Source of the DNA: an uncultured Alphaproteobacteria bacterium
Lineage (GTDB): Bacteria; Pseudomonadota; Alphaproteobacteria; Caulobacterales; Caulobacteraceae
DNA: 64,000 nt
Direction of reading: 5' to 3'
NCBI GenBank assembly: GCA_937920085.1
Contig: CALETE010000054.1
Location: 1 to 64,000 of the forward strand
The position numbers were made by a program, and so were the translations under genes. Shown here piece after piece: positions 32,987 through 41,290 of this stretch (its first letter is position 1; the number at the start of each line of letters is the position of its first letter). The notes beneath the pieces are model-generated. The model searched no databases, was not told where the DNA came from, and saw nothing but the letters and a program-made list of their open reading frames with translations.

Positions 32987-34186
32987 TTAGCCGGCCACGA
33001 CCCGGACCTTATCTGCGGCAGACTTGGCAAGATGGCGGGCCTCATCCGTGTCCTTGGCCCGTGCCAGGGCGACCCCCATGCGACGGCGCTCAAAGGCCTC
33101 TGGTTTCCCAAATAGTCGCAGGTCCGACCCAGGCATGGCCAGGGCGTCAGCAATACCCTCATAGGCGACGCCCACACTGTCTAGGCCCCCATAGATGACA
33201 GCACTGGCCCCCGGTTCGCGTAGACCTGCGTCTACCGGCAGGCCCAGAATAGCGCGGGCGTGGAGGGCAAATTCACTGAAGGTCTGGGTTGCAAGGGTGA
33301 CCAGACCGGTATCGTGGGGTCGAGGGCTGACCTCGGAGAACCAGACTTCATCGCCCTTGACGAACAGCTCGACCCCAAACAGGCCCAGCCCGCCTAGATT
33401 GTCGGTCACCGCCCTGGCTATGGCCCTGGCACGATCCAGGGCAGTGGGGGACATGGCCTGGGGCTGCCAGGATTCCACATAGTCGCCCTTGACCTGCCTG
33501 TGGCCAATCGGTGCGCAAAAGTGTGTCTGGACAGCGCCCTGGGAGTCCTTGGCGCGGATGGTCAACTGGGTGATTTCGAAGTCAAAATCTACCCGGCCCT
33601 CGACAATGACCTTGGCTTCGGCGACCCGGCCTGCAGATAGGGCATAGGCCCAAGCGGCGGCAATACCTTCGGCCCCCTCAACAAAAGACTGACCCTTGCC
33701 TGATGAACTCATCACCGGCTTGATAAAGCAGGGAAAGCCCGTGACTTCAGCTGCGGCTTTCGCCAAGTCCGCCTCGCTGGAGGCAAAGGCATAGGCGCTG
33801 GTAGGCAGACCAAGGGTCTCGGCCGCCAACCTACGAATGCCTTCGCGGTTCATCGTCAGCTGGGCAGCCCGGGCTGTCGGGATAACAGTGGCCAGACCAT
33901 CGGCTTCGATCCTAGCCAGCTCGTCAGTGGCGATGGCTTCGATCTCTGGAACGATCAAGTGGGGACGCTCAGCCTCCACCAGGGCGCGCAGGGCCACAGC
34001 ATCGGTCATGGCGATCACATGGCTGCGATGGGCCACCTGCATGGCTGGGGCATTGGCATAGCGATCCACGCCGATCACCTCGCAGCCCAGCCTCTGTAGC
34101 TCTATGGCCACTTCCTTGCCCAGTTCGCCACAGCCCAGCAGCATGACCCGGACGGCTGACGGCGAGAGGGGGGTTCCGAAGCGCAT
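32987..34186 (-). CDS. purT: Formate-dependent phosphoribosylglycinamide formyltransferase (PurT)
   Basis: A 399-residue ATP-grasp enzyme that makes formyl-GAR from GAR, formate and ATP in purine synthesis, without folate. VMLLGCGELGKEVAIELQRLGCEVIGVDRYANAPAMQVAHRSHV is the N-terminal fingerprint, CFIKPVMSSSGKGQSFV is the ATP-grasp loop, and WFSEVSPRPHDTGLVTL is the metal site. It starts nine bases after tkt on the same strand, between tkt and gap. A purine gene inside a central-carbon cluster is unusual and may link formate and pentose supply. Confidence 0.93.
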   Translation of the reverse strand: MRFGTPLSPSAVRVMLLGCGELGKEVAIELQRLGCEVIGVDRYANAPAMQVAHRSHVIAMTDAVALRALVEAERPHLIVPEIEAIATDELARIEADGLATVIPTARAAQLTMNREGIRRLAAETLGLPTSAYAFASSEADLAKAAAEVTGFPCFIKPVMSSSGKGQSFVEGAEGIAAAWAYALSAGRVAEAKVIVEGRVDFDFEITQLTIRAKDSQGAVQTHFCAPIGHRQVKGDYVESWQPQAMSPTALDRARAIARAVTDNLGGLGLFGVELFVKGDEVWFSEVSPRPHDTGLVTLATQTFSEFALHARAILGLPVDAGLREPGASAVIYGGLDSVGVAYEGIADALAMPGSDLRLFGKPEAFERRRMGVALARAKDTDEARHLAKSAADKVRVVAG

Positions 34187-34195
34187 GATCAGGTC

Positions 34196-36169
34196 CTATC
34201 CGAGCTGAGCCTTGGCGGCGGCAACCACAGCATCGGCGGTGATGCCGAATTCCTTATAGAGCCGCTCCGCCGGGGCGCTGGCCCCAAAACCTGTCATGCC
34301 CACAAAGGCCCCGGTCTCCCCGATGAACCGCTCCCAGCCATAGGAAACCTGAGCCTCTACGGCGACGCGGACTGGTGCCTTGCCAATGACGTCGGCCTTG
34401 TATTTCGCTGTCTGTGTCTCGAACAGATCCCAGCAGGGGGTCGAAACCACCCGAGTTGGCACCCCTTCGGACTCCAGGATGTCCCGCGCGGCGACGGCAA
34501 TGGAGACCTCCGTGCCAGACGCGAAAATCGTCACCTTGGCCGCACCGCTGGCGGCCTTAAGCTCATAGGCACCCCGTGCAGACAGATTTTCAGCTGCAGC
34601 TTCCGTCCGGACAGCAGGCACCTTTTGGCGGGACAGGGCCATGACCGACGGTGTGGTCTTGGTCGACAAGGCCAGCTTCCAGCACTCGGCGGCTTCCACA
34701 GCGTCGGCAGGACGATAGACGTTGAGATTTGGGATCATCCGTAGAGCGCCCACATGCTCCACAGGTTGGTGGGTTGGACCGTCTTCCCCAACGCCAATCG
34801 AGTCGTGGGTCATCACGTGGATCACTCGAGTTCCCATCAGGGCCCCCAGGCGAATGGCCGGACGGCTATAGTCAGAGAACACCAGGAAGGCCCCAGAAAA
34901 GGGAATAATCCCCCCATGCAGGGCCATGCCGTTCATCGCGGCGGCCATGCCGTGTTCGCGGACGCCATAGTGCACATAGCGACCGTCATAGTCTGGAAGA
35001 TCGAAGGCCTTGGTGCCCTTGACGTAAGTGTTGTTGGATCCAGTCAGATCGGCTGAGCCGCCGATCAGTTCTGGAATAGCCGGAACCAGATGCTCCAAGG
35101 CTGATCCTGAGTGCTGGCGGGTCGCGGCTGCAGGTTTGGCGGCAACTGCCTGAGTGATGTAGGCATCCAGGGCCGCAAAGGCGTCTGCGGGCAGGTCGCC
35201 GTTCATGGCGCGATCAAAGTCGGGTTTCAGATTTGAGCCATCTAGGCGCGATTGCCAGGCCTTGCGCTCCCGGCCGGCCTTGCGTCCTGCTGAGCGCCAG
35301 GATTTGACCACCTCTTCAGGCAGCTCAAAGGGGGGCAGGTCCCAGCCCATGGCCTTGCGGGCATCAGCGATCTCGGCATCCATAAGGGCGTAGCCATGGC
35401 TGTGGGGATCGGCTTCCTTGGGCCCGGCACCCTTGGAAATCTTGGTCTTACAGGCAATCAGGGTGGGACGGTCCTGTTTGGTCGCCCAGCGCATAGCTGC
35501 TGCGATCTTAGCAAAGTCGTGGCCGTCGACGGCCTTTACCGCCCAGCCATAGGCCTTGAACCGGGCCAGCTGATCGCCGGTCTCAGCGATGGTGGCATAG
35601 CCATCAATGGTGGTGTTGTTGTCGTCGAACAGGACGGTCAGCTTGCTCAGCTGCAGCCTGCCGGCCAGGGAGGCCGCCTCATGGCTGATCCCCTCCATTA
35701 GGCAGCCGTCTCCAGCGATGACCCAGGTGCGATGGTCTACCAGACCTTTGCCGAAACGGTTGGCCAGATGACGTTCCGCCATGGCCATACCAACCGCGGT
35801 GGCTATGCCTTGGCCCAGGGGCCCTGTGGTCGTCTCGACACCGGGGGTATGGCCGTATTCCGGGTGGCCGGGGGTATTTGACCCCCACTGACGGAAGTTA
35901 CGGATCTGCTCCATGGTCATGGCCTTAAAGCCGGTCAGGTGCAGTAGGGCATAGAGCAGCATGGAGCCATGCCCGGCCGAAAGAACGAATCGGTCGCGGT
36001 CTGCCCAGGTCGGACGCGCTGGGTCATACTTCAGGAACTTGGTCCAAAGCACAGTGGCGACATCAGCCATGCCAAGGGGCATGCCCTGGTGGCCAGATTT
36101 CGCATGGTGAACAGCATCCATAGAAAGGACGCGGATTGCGTTGGCCATGGTCTGGAGAGGCGCGGGCAT
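34196..36169 (-). CDS. tkt: Transketolase
   Basis: A 657-residue thiamine-diphosphate enzyme of the pentose phosphate and Calvin-type interconversions. The start MPAPLQTMANAIRVLSMDAVHHAKSGHQG at 36169 keeps the first conserved substrate His; the upstream reading adds non-conserved residues. GDGCLMEGISHEAASLAGRLQLSKLTVLFDDNN is the cofactor motif, and THDSIGVGEDGPTHQPVEH supplies the later active-site His residues. It is the first gene of the minus-strand carbon cluster and is divergent from zauP, with 136 bases between them for two promoters. Confidence 0.95.
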   Translation of the reverse strand: MPAPLQTMANAIRVLSMDAVHHAKSGHQGMPLGMADVATVLWTKFLKYDPARPTWADRDRFVLSAGHGSMLLYALLHLTGFKAMTMEQIRNFRQWGSNTPGHPEYGHTPGVETTTGPLGQGIATAVGMAMAERHLANRFGKGLVDHRTWVIAGDGCLMEGISHEAASLAGRLQLSKLTVLFDDNNTTIDGYATIAETGDQLARFKAYGWAVKAVDGHDFAKIAAAMRWATKQDRPTLIACKTKISKGAGPKEADPHSHGYALMDAEIADARKAMGWDLPPFELPEEVVKSWRSAGRKAGRERKAWQSRLDGSNLKPDFDRAMNGDLPADAFAALDAYITQAVAAKPAAATRQHSGSALEHLVPAIPELIGGSADLTGSNNTYVKGTKAFDLPDYDGRYVHYGVREHGMAAAMNGMALHGGIIPFSGAFLVFSDYSRPAIRLGALMGTRVIHVMTHDSIGVGEDGPTHQPVEHVGALRMIPNLNVYRPADAVEAAECWKLALSTKTTPSVMALSRQKVPAVRTEAAAENLSARGAYELKAASGAAKVTIFASGTEVSIAVAARDILESEGVPTRVVSTPCWDLFETQTAKYKADVIGKAPVRVAVEAQVSYGWERFIGETGAFVGMTGFGASAPAERLYKEFGITADAVVAAAKAQLG

Positions 36170-36305
36170 TTTAGAGTTCCGGAGCTTACAAAATAACAAT
36201 CTGGCGCGGGGTCGCACGCAAGCGAATAGGGGTCAAGGAAGGTAACGGGTTTCAGACGTCGCCCAGGCAGGTCTATAGTCTTATAGTCACACTACGGAGA
36301 GGAAC

Positions 36306-36578
36306 ATGGACCGCGAGGAGAGCCTATTTGATCAGGCCGTCAAACGGTTGGATCGCGCGATTTCGTCAGTGGAGCAAAAACTGCGCTCAAACGCCCCCCA
36401 GGCCGCTGCGTCTAGGGGTGATCAGGAACAGCTTGCCCAAGATCTCGCCCAGGAACTTGCCCTCTCCAGAGCCCGGGAGAAGGAACTAGAGGCAGCGGGC
36501 GCGGAGGCCTCCACCGCATTGGCCAAGGCGATCGCCGAGATTAATGCAGCCTTGGAATCACAAGGGGAGAACGCCTGA
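36306..36578 (+). CDS. zauP: ZauP-like coiled-coil partner of ZapA (DUF4164)
   Basis: A 90-residue, strongly helical and charged protein (ESLFDQAVKRLDRAISSVEQKL, then LAQDLAQELALSRAREKELEAAGAEA) with heptad spacing over most of its length. Its TGA shares its last base with the zapA start. In Caulobacter a coiled-coil protein encoded with zapA, ZauP, binds ZapA and helps focus the Z-ring; size, position and composition fit. The identification rests on synteny and features, not on alignment. Confidence 0.75.
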   Translation: MDREESLFDQAVKRLDRAISSVEQKLRSNAPQAAASRGDQEQLAQDLAQELALSRAREKELEAAGAEASTALAKAIAEINAALESQGENA

Positions 36579-36904
36579 TGGCTCAGGTCACGGTCACTGT
36601 TAATGGTCGTCCCTATGCTGTGGGCTGCGAAGACGGCCAGGAGGCGCATCTCATGGAGTTGGCGCGCCTGTTCGATGTGCAGGTCCGCAGCGTCTCCAAA
36701 GACATGGGTCAGCTTGGCGATACGCGGCTGTTTCTCATGGGTGCCCTATTGCTTGCCGATGAGCTGACCGATGCCCGGGCGCGGCTCTCTGTCATGCAGA
36801 CCGAACATGCCCGCCTGCAATCGGAATATGCCCGCTTGGAAACGCGTTCCACCCTGGCCCTAGAGAACGCCGCCCGGAAGCTGGAAAAACTGGCGGCGGA
36901 ATAA
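36578..36904 (+). CDS. zapA: Cell division protein ZapA
   Basis: A 108-residue FtsZ-ring regulator. MAQVTVTVNGRPYAVGCEDGQEAHLMELARLFDVQVR is the conserved ZapA head, and the C-terminal half (LSVMQTEHARLQSEYARLETRS) is a coiled coil used for tetramer formation. It overlaps the ZauP-like gene by one base. Downstream lies the probable 6S RNA, the common alphaproteobacterial order. Confidence 0.92.
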   Translation: MAQVTVTVNGRPYAVGCEDGQEAHLMELARLFDVQVRSVSKDMGQLGDTRLFLMGALLLADELTDARARLSVMQTEHARLQSEYARLETRSTLALENAARKLEKLAAE

Positions 36905-36918
36905 AGGCGAGATCGCCT

Positions 36919-36947
36919 CTGACAATTTCCGCACAATGCCCTATTCT
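36919..36947 (+). promoter_or_regulatory. Promoter of the 6S RNA candidate
   Basis: CTGACA at 36919-36924 and TATTCT at 36942-36947 with exactly 17 bases between them. It places a start near 36953, at the GCGGCGGG that can pair with the 3' end of the predicted RNA. Confidence 0.55.
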
Positions 36948-36951
36948 ATCA

Positions 36952-37128
36952 AGCGGCGGGTCTTGCTGCGGCTCGCGTCGAAGGCAACATATCCCAGCGA
37001 CCTTAATTGTCTCGAAGGGAGCTGTCCCTGTCTTGGCCCGTGGGCCTGGGCATTACGGCGCCCACCTGGTTTACCAGGTCGAGGGGATTAAACCGCCCTT
37101 CACGGTCCTCGCGGCGCCGCCACCCGAC
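36952..37128 (+). ncRNA. ssrS: 6S RNA (ssrS) candidate
   Basis: A gene-free interval of 240 bases between zapA and the 5-formyltetrahydrofolate cyclo-ligase gene, the place where 6S RNA is found in many proteobacteria. A well-spaced promoter precedes it. GGCGG near the 5' end can pair with CCGCC near 37115-37121, bringing the ends together as in 6S. Inside are GGGAGCTGTCCC, the GTGGGC/GCCCAC pair and the hairpin ACCTGG-TTT-ACCAGGT near 37067-37080. The length of about 175 bases fits. 6S RNA binds the housekeeping RNA polymerase holoenzyme and acts in stationary phase. The exact ends are estimates. Confidence 0.62.
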
Positions 37129-37144
37129 CTATGTAAGGGTCTAA

Positions 37145-37705
37145 ATGACCTCAAAGCATGACCTTCGCCGCGTCCAGAGGTCCCTGCGCCGCAAATTGGC
37201 TGATCAGGCGCGTGACTCTGCCGAAGCCGCCGCGGCCCATTTGCCCGCTGGTCTGCGGCCTGCCGTGGTCGGGGGCTATTTGCCGACAGGGAGTGAGATT
37301 GATCCTGGACCGGTCTTAAGGGTCCTCCAGGCCCGCGGTGCTGTGCTCGCCATGCCGGTCTGCCTCATGCCCGCAGCCCCTATGGTCTTTCGCGCCTATT
37401 GTGACGGCGACGCCCTTGCCCTTGATGTCATGGGCATGGCTGCGCCGACCGAGGCCGCTGCCCCCCTGGCGCCAGACGTGCTTATTCTCCCCCTCCTGGC
37501 CTTTGATCGCCAGGGCGGGAGGTTGGGGCAAGGCGGCGGCTTTTATGACCGGACCCTCCAGAGCCTGAGGCGGGCCGGTCAGATCCTGGCCATTGGCCTT
37601 GCCTACGCAAAGCAAGAGGTGGATTGCGTGCCCATGGGTGAATTCGATCAATCCCTCGACGCCATTCTCACGGAAACCGGCTATATCGTGCCGCAAAGAA
37701 CCTAG
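37145..37705 (+). CDS. fthC: 5-formyltetrahydrofolate cyclo-ligase
   Basis: A 186-residue enzyme turning 5-formyl-THF into 5,10-methenyl-THF with ATP. LRRVQRSLRRKLAD is the phosphate-binding start, and the diagnostic LAFDRQGGRLGQGGGFYDRTL loop binds ATP and folate. AIGLAYAKQEVDCVPMGEFDQSLDAILTE closes the fold. It follows the 6S RNA candidate, as ygfA does in Escherichia coli, and a YmdB-like gene starts ten bases after it. Confidence 0.93.
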   Translation: MTSKHDLRRVQRSLRRKLADQARDSAEAAAAHLPAGLRPAVVGGYLPTGSEIDPGPVLRVLQARGAVLAMPVCLMPAAPMVFRAYCDGDALALDVMGMAAPTEAAAPLAPDVLILPLLAFDRQGGRLGQGGGFYDRTLQSLRRAGQILAIGLAYAKQEVDCVPMGEFDQSLDAILTETGYIVPQRT

Positions 37706-37715
37706 GACCTTTCGG

Positions 37716-38552
37716 ATGCGCTTTGCTTTTTTCGGGGATGTGGTGGGCCGAGCTGGTCGCGACGGACTGGCTGATCACCTGCCAGACCTCAAGCGCCGCC
37801 TTGGCCTGGAGTTCGTCATCATCAATGCCGAGAATGCGGCTGCGGGCTTTGGTATTACCGAAAACACCGCTCGGGAACTGTTTGAGGCCGGTGCTGACTG
37901 TCTGACCCTGGGCAACCATTCCTGGGACCAAAAGGAAGCCCTGACCTATATTGTCCGCGAACCCCGCCTGATCCGGCCGCTAAACTATTCGGTCCTTTCG
38001 GATGCGCCGGGGCGGGGGGCAAACCTGTTCGAGACCGACAGCGGCAAGCGTATCCTGGTGATCAACCTGCTTGGCCGGGTGCATATGGACAGCCTGGACG
38101 ACCCCTTCAACGCCGTGGATCGGGAGCTGGAAAAGTGCCCTCTGGGCATGGCCGCCGATGCTGTCGTCGTGGATATGCATGCGGAGGCGACCTCAGAGAA
38201 GATGGCCATGGGTCATTTCTGCGATGGCCGCGCCAGCCTCGTGGTCGGTACCCACACCCATGTCCCCACCGCTGATTGCCAGATTCTCAATGGTGGTACG
38301 GCCTATCAGACCGACGCCGGGGCCTGCGCTGACTATGACAGCGTCATCGGCAATCAGAAGGAAGAGCCCCTGCGGCGCTTCACCACCCGCATAGCTGGCG
38401 GCCGCTATAAGCCAGCGGAAGGCCCAGCGACCGTTTGCGGCGTTTTCGTAGAGACTGACGATCGCACTGGCTTGGCCCTAAGGGTCGAACCCATCAGAGT
38501 GGGGGGGCGGCTGGCCCAGACCATTCCCGATCTCACCGTGGCGGTCGCTTAG
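37716..38552 (+). CDS. YmdB-like metallophosphoesterase (TIGR00282 family)
   Basis: A 278-residue dinuclear-metal phosphodiesterase from the ATG at 37716. MRFAFFGDVVGRAGRDGLADHLP, FVIINAENAAAGFGIT, LTLGNHSWDQKEA, VVDMHAEATSEKMAMGHFCDG and VVGTHTHVPTADCQIL supply the metal and phosphate ligands. Bacillus YmdB hydrolyses cyclic nucleotides and affects biofilm and nanotube behaviour; the role in alphaproteobacteria is not established. Position directly after fthC suggests one transcript with the 6S region. Confidence 0.9.
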   Translation: MRFAFFGDVVGRAGRDGLADHLPDLKRRLGLEFVIINAENAAAGFGITENTARELFEAGADCLTLGNHSWDQKEALTYIVREPRLIRPLNYSVLSDAPGRGANLFETDSGKRILVINLLGRVHMDSLDDPFNAVDRELEKCPLGMAADAVVVDMHAEATSEKMAMGHFCDGRASLVVGTHTHVPTADCQILNGGTAYQTDAGACADYDSVIGNQKEEPLRRFTTRIAGGRYKPAEGPATVCGVFVETDDRTGLALRVEPIRVGGRLAQTIPDLTVAVA

Positions 38553-38648
38553 GCCCAACCTGGGGCAGTGGCTGGCCAGGGAAACATTGCGCGCGCGGTA
38601 CTCCGGGGCCATGTTCCCTAGAAATAGCCCCCTCTGGGAGACGCAAGC

Positions 38649-39008
38649 ATGCTCAAATTTCTCGTTCGATTGGCTTTTGGTGCCGTCGGTTTGGCCCTCG
38701 CAGCGCACTTTGTTCCGGGGGTTTCCTATGACACGACCACGACCCTGGTGCTTGCAGCCCTGCTGCTTGGAGTGGTCAATGCCATTGTCCGGCCGATATT
38801 GGTGATCCTGACCCTACCCCTAACCATAATCACCCTGGGGCTATTTCTGCTGGTGTTGAACGCCGGTATGATCTTGCTTGTGGCCTTCCTGCTGAAGGGC
38901 TTTGTGGTTCAAGGCCTCATGGCTGGTGTCCTGGCCGCCATTATCACCGGCCTTGCCAATTGGGTGGGTGCCATGGTGATCGGCGATCTGACCCCCCGAC
39001 GCAGCTAG
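38649..39008 (+). CDS. Pfam04020-type small membrane protein (annotated 'phage holin family')
   Basis: A 119-residue protein with four hydrophobic helices (LVRLAFGAVGLALAAHFVPGV and following) and the PxxxxLTLPLTxxTLGLFLLVLNA core. It belongs to the former DUF360 group. Despite the family's holin label there are no phage genes here and it is surely a normal chromosomal gene. Function unknown. A GGGAG site precedes the ATG. Confidence 0.85.
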   Translation: MLKFLVRLAFGAVGLALAAHFVPGVSYDTTTTLVLAALLLGVVNAIVRPILVILTLPLTIITLGLFLLVLNAGMILLVAFLLKGFVVQGLMAGVLAAIITGLANWVGAMVIGDLTPRRS

Positions 39009-39020
39009 GTTGTAGGCAAA

Positions 39021-39050
39021 GAAAAAGGGCGGAGCCTTTCAGCTCCGCCC
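39021..39050 (-). terminator. Rho-independent terminator of groESL
   Basis: Read on the minus strand, GGGCGGAGC and GCTCCGCCC form a nine-base-pair stem around TGAAAG, followed by TTTTTC. It lies 27 bases after the groEL stop. The opposite strand lacks a good T-run, so it serves groEL in particular. Confidence 0.9.
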
Positions 39051-39076
39051 TCAATCTTGTTCGACGGGGTTTGGAC

Positions 39077-40726
39077 TTAGAAGTCCATATCGCCCATGCC
39101 GCCCATGCCGCCGCCGGGCATGCCGCCGCCGCCAGCGTTAGCCTTCTTGGGGCTTTCGACAATGGCTGCTTCGGTGGTGATCAACAGGCCGGCGATAGAG
39201 GCCGCATCCTGCAGAGCCGTGCGGACGACCTTGGCCGGGTCCATGACGCCAGCTGCGATCATGTCCACATACTCTTCGGTCTGAGCGTTGAAGCCGAAGG
39301 AGGCGGAGCTGTTTTCCAGCACCTTGCCGACAACGATCGAGCCCTCAACGCCGGCGTTTTCGGCGATCTGACGGATCGGCGCTTGCAGGGCGCGACGGAC
39401 GATGGCCACGCCAGCTTCCTGGTCGGCATTGTCGCCCTTGAAGCCGTCCAGGGTCTTGGATGCCTTCAGCAGAGCAACACCACCGCCGGGGACGATGCCT
39501 TCTTCCACCGCAGCGCGGGTGGCGTTCAGGGCGTCATCAACGCGGTCCTTGCGTTCCTTAACTTCAACTTCGGTCGAACCACCGACGCGGATGACCGCAA
39601 CGCCACCGGCCAGCTTGGCCAGACGCTCTTGCAGCTTTTCCTTGTCGTAGTCGGACGAGGTATCTTCGATCTGACGCTTGATCTGGCCAATACGGGCTTC
39701 GATGCCGTCCTTGGCGCCGGAGCCATCAACGATGGTGGTGTCGTCCTTGGTGATGGAGACCTTCTTGGCCTTGCCCAGCATTTCCAGGGTGACATTTTCC
39801 AGCTTGATGCCGAGGTCTTCGCTGATCAGTTCGCCGCCCGTGAGGATGGCGATGTCTTCCAGCATGGCCTTGCGGCGATCGCCGAAACCCGGTGCCTTGA
39901 CCGCTGCGACCCGCAGGCCGCCGCGCAGCTTGTTGACCACCAGGGTTGCCAGGGCTTCGCCCTCAACGTCTTCGGCGATGATCAGCAGGGGACGACCCGA
40001 CTGGACCACAGCTTCCAACACAGGCAGCAGGGGCTGCAGGGAGGTCAGCTTCTTTTCAAAGAGCAGGATGAGGGGCTCGTCGAGCTCGACTTCCATCTTT
40101 TCGGCGTTGGTGATGAAGTAGGGGGACAGGTAACCGCGGTCGAACTGCATGCCCTCAACGACGTCGAGTTCGGTTTCGGCAGTCTTGGCTTCTTCAACCG
40201 TGATCACGCCTTCATTGCCGACCTTGTCCATGGCCTTGGCAATCATATCGCCGACGGCGGCGTCGCCATTGGCCGAGATGGTGCCGACCTGGGCGATTTC
40301 GGAGTTTGCGGTGACCTTGCGCGAGGTGTTCTTGATTTCCTCGACGACCTTGGCGACCGCCTTATCGACGCCGCGCTTCAGGTCCATCGGGTTCATGCCA
40401 GCCGCGACGGCCTTGAGGCCTTCGGTGACAATGGCTTGAGCCAGGACGGTTGCTGTGGTGGTGCCGTCACCGGCCTTGTCATTGGTCTTGGAAGCGACTT
40501 CCCGGATCATCTGGGCGCCGAGGTTCTCGAACCGATCAGACAGTTCGATTTCCTTAGCAACGGAGACGCCGTCCTTGGTGGAGCGGGGAGCGCCGAAGGA
40601 CTTTTCGATCACCACATTGCGGCCCTTGGGACCCAGGGTGACCTTTACGGCATTGGCGAGGATGTTCACGCCGCGCAGCATGCGATCGCGCGCGTCGGAA
40701 CCGAAATAGACGTCTTTAGCGGCCAT
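39077..40726 (-). CDS. groEL: Chaperonin GroEL (Cpn60)
   Basis: A 549-residue chaperonin subunit forming the double-ring folding chamber. MAAKDVYFGSDARDRMLRGVNILANAVKVTLGPKGRNVVIEKSFGAP, the ATP site GDGTTTATVLAQAI, and the equatorial PGGGVALLKA are canonical, and the protein ends in the GGM tail GGGMPGGGMGGMGDMDF. It follows groES by 52 bases on the minus strand and has its own strong terminator. Confidence 0.98.
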   Translation of the reverse strand: MAAKDVYFGSDARDRMLRGVNILANAVKVTLGPKGRNVVIEKSFGAPRSTKDGVSVAKEIELSDRFENLGAQMIREVASKTNDKAGDGTTTATVLAQAIVTEGLKAVAAGMNPMDLKRGVDKAVAKVVEEIKNTSRKVTANSEIAQVGTISANGDAAVGDMIAKAMDKVGNEGVITVEEAKTAETELDVVEGMQFDRGYLSPYFITNAEKMEVELDEPLILLFEKKLTSLQPLLPVLEAVVQSGRPLLIIAEDVEGEALATLVVNKLRGGLRVAAVKAPGFGDRRKAMLEDIAILTGGELISEDLGIKLENVTLEMLGKAKKVSITKDDTTIVDGSGAKDGIEARIGQIKRQIEDTSSDYDKEKLQERLAKLAGGVAVIRVGGSTEVEVKERKDRVDDALNATRAAVEEGIVPGGGVALLKASKTLDGFKGDNADQEAGVAIVRRALQAPIRQIAENAGVEGSIVVGKVLENSSASFGFNAQTEEYVDMIAAGVMDPAKVVRTALQDAASIAGLLITTEAAIVESPKKANAGGGGMPGGGMGGMGDMDF

Positions 40727-40778
40727 TTTCTGTGTGCTCTTTCAAATGTGTGTTGGGATAGGAGACGTTCGTAGAGGG

Positions 40779-41066
40779 CTATTCAACAACGCCCAGAACG
40801 TCGCTTTCCTTCATGATCAGGAGGTCCTGACCGTCGATCTTCACTTCGGTGCCAGACCACTTGCCGAAAAGGATACGATCACCCTTCTTGACGTCCAGGG
40901 GCTGGACCTTACCGTTGTCATCACGGACACCGGGGCCGACGGCGACGACTTCGCCTTCCTGCGGCTTTTCCTTTGCGGTGTCGGGAATGATGATCCCGCC
41001 CTTGGTCTTTTCTTCTTCTTCGATGCGCTTGATCAGCACGCGATCTCCCAGGGGACGAAACGCCAT
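40779..41066 (-). CDS. groES: Co-chaperonin GroES (Cpn10)
   Basis: A 95-residue lid protein of GroEL. FRPLGDRVLIKRIEEEEKTKGGIIIPDTAKEKPQEGEVVAVGPG includes the mobile loop (KTKGGIIIP), and GDRILFGKWSGTEVKIDGQDLLIMKESDVLGVVE is the usual end. GGAG precedes the ATG. The leader contains a CCGTT-CGG-AACGG hairpin at 41079-41091 and the CIRCE operator further up. Confidence 0.97.
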   Translation of the reverse strand: MAFRPLGDRVLIKRIEEEEKTKGGIIIPDTAKEKPQEGEVVAVGPGVRDDNGKVQPLDVKKGDRILFGKWSGTEVKIDGQDLLIMKESDVLGVVE

Positions 41067-41127
41067 GTCTTTCTCTCTCCGTTCGGAACGGTTGATGTAT
41101 GGGTCGGGATGACCTTTAGGGGCGCTG

Positions 41128-41154
41128 TTAGCACTAGCGGCCCATGAGTGCCAA
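41128..41154 (-). promoter_or_regulatory. CIRCE operator (HrcA site) of groESL
   Basis: On the plus strand TTAGCACTA (41128-41136) and GAGTGCCAA (41146-41154) flank a nine-base spacer. This matches the CIRCE consensus TTAGCACTC-N9-GAGTGCTAA at 16 of 18 arm positions with exact spacing. HrcA would bind here and repress groESL under normal temperature. It lies 62 bases ahead of groES, just downstream of the predicted promoter. Confidence 0.93.
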
Positions 41155-41164
41155 ACCCGGTGGG

Positions 41165-41193
41165 GAGTTAGGGATGAGGATGGGTGAAGTCAA
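41165..41193 (-). promoter_or_regulatory. Candidate groESL promoter
   Basis: On the minus strand CTTGACT (TTGACT at 41193-41188) and TAACTC (41170-41165) are 17 bases apart. It would start transcription inside or right before CIRCE, as expected for HrcA repression. The CTTGAC element also suits a heat-shock sigma-32 type -35 box. Confidence 0.5.
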
Positions 41194-41290
41194 GGCGACA
41201 CGCCTTCGAATTTTCTCTGCATAAAAGCGGTTGGATGCTCAGGGCTCTCCCGCTAGGGTCCGCGCCGAGGGATTTTAAAGGAAACTCATC

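Noticed and set aside
38649..39008. Prophage remnant suggested by the 'phage holin' family name
   Set aside because: No other phage gene lies near; the family is widespread in normal bacterial chromosomes.
38960..40774. A 604-codon open frame on the plus strand
   Set aside because: It is antisense to groEL; the GroEL protein is unmistakable and high-GC codon usage keeps the opposite frame open.
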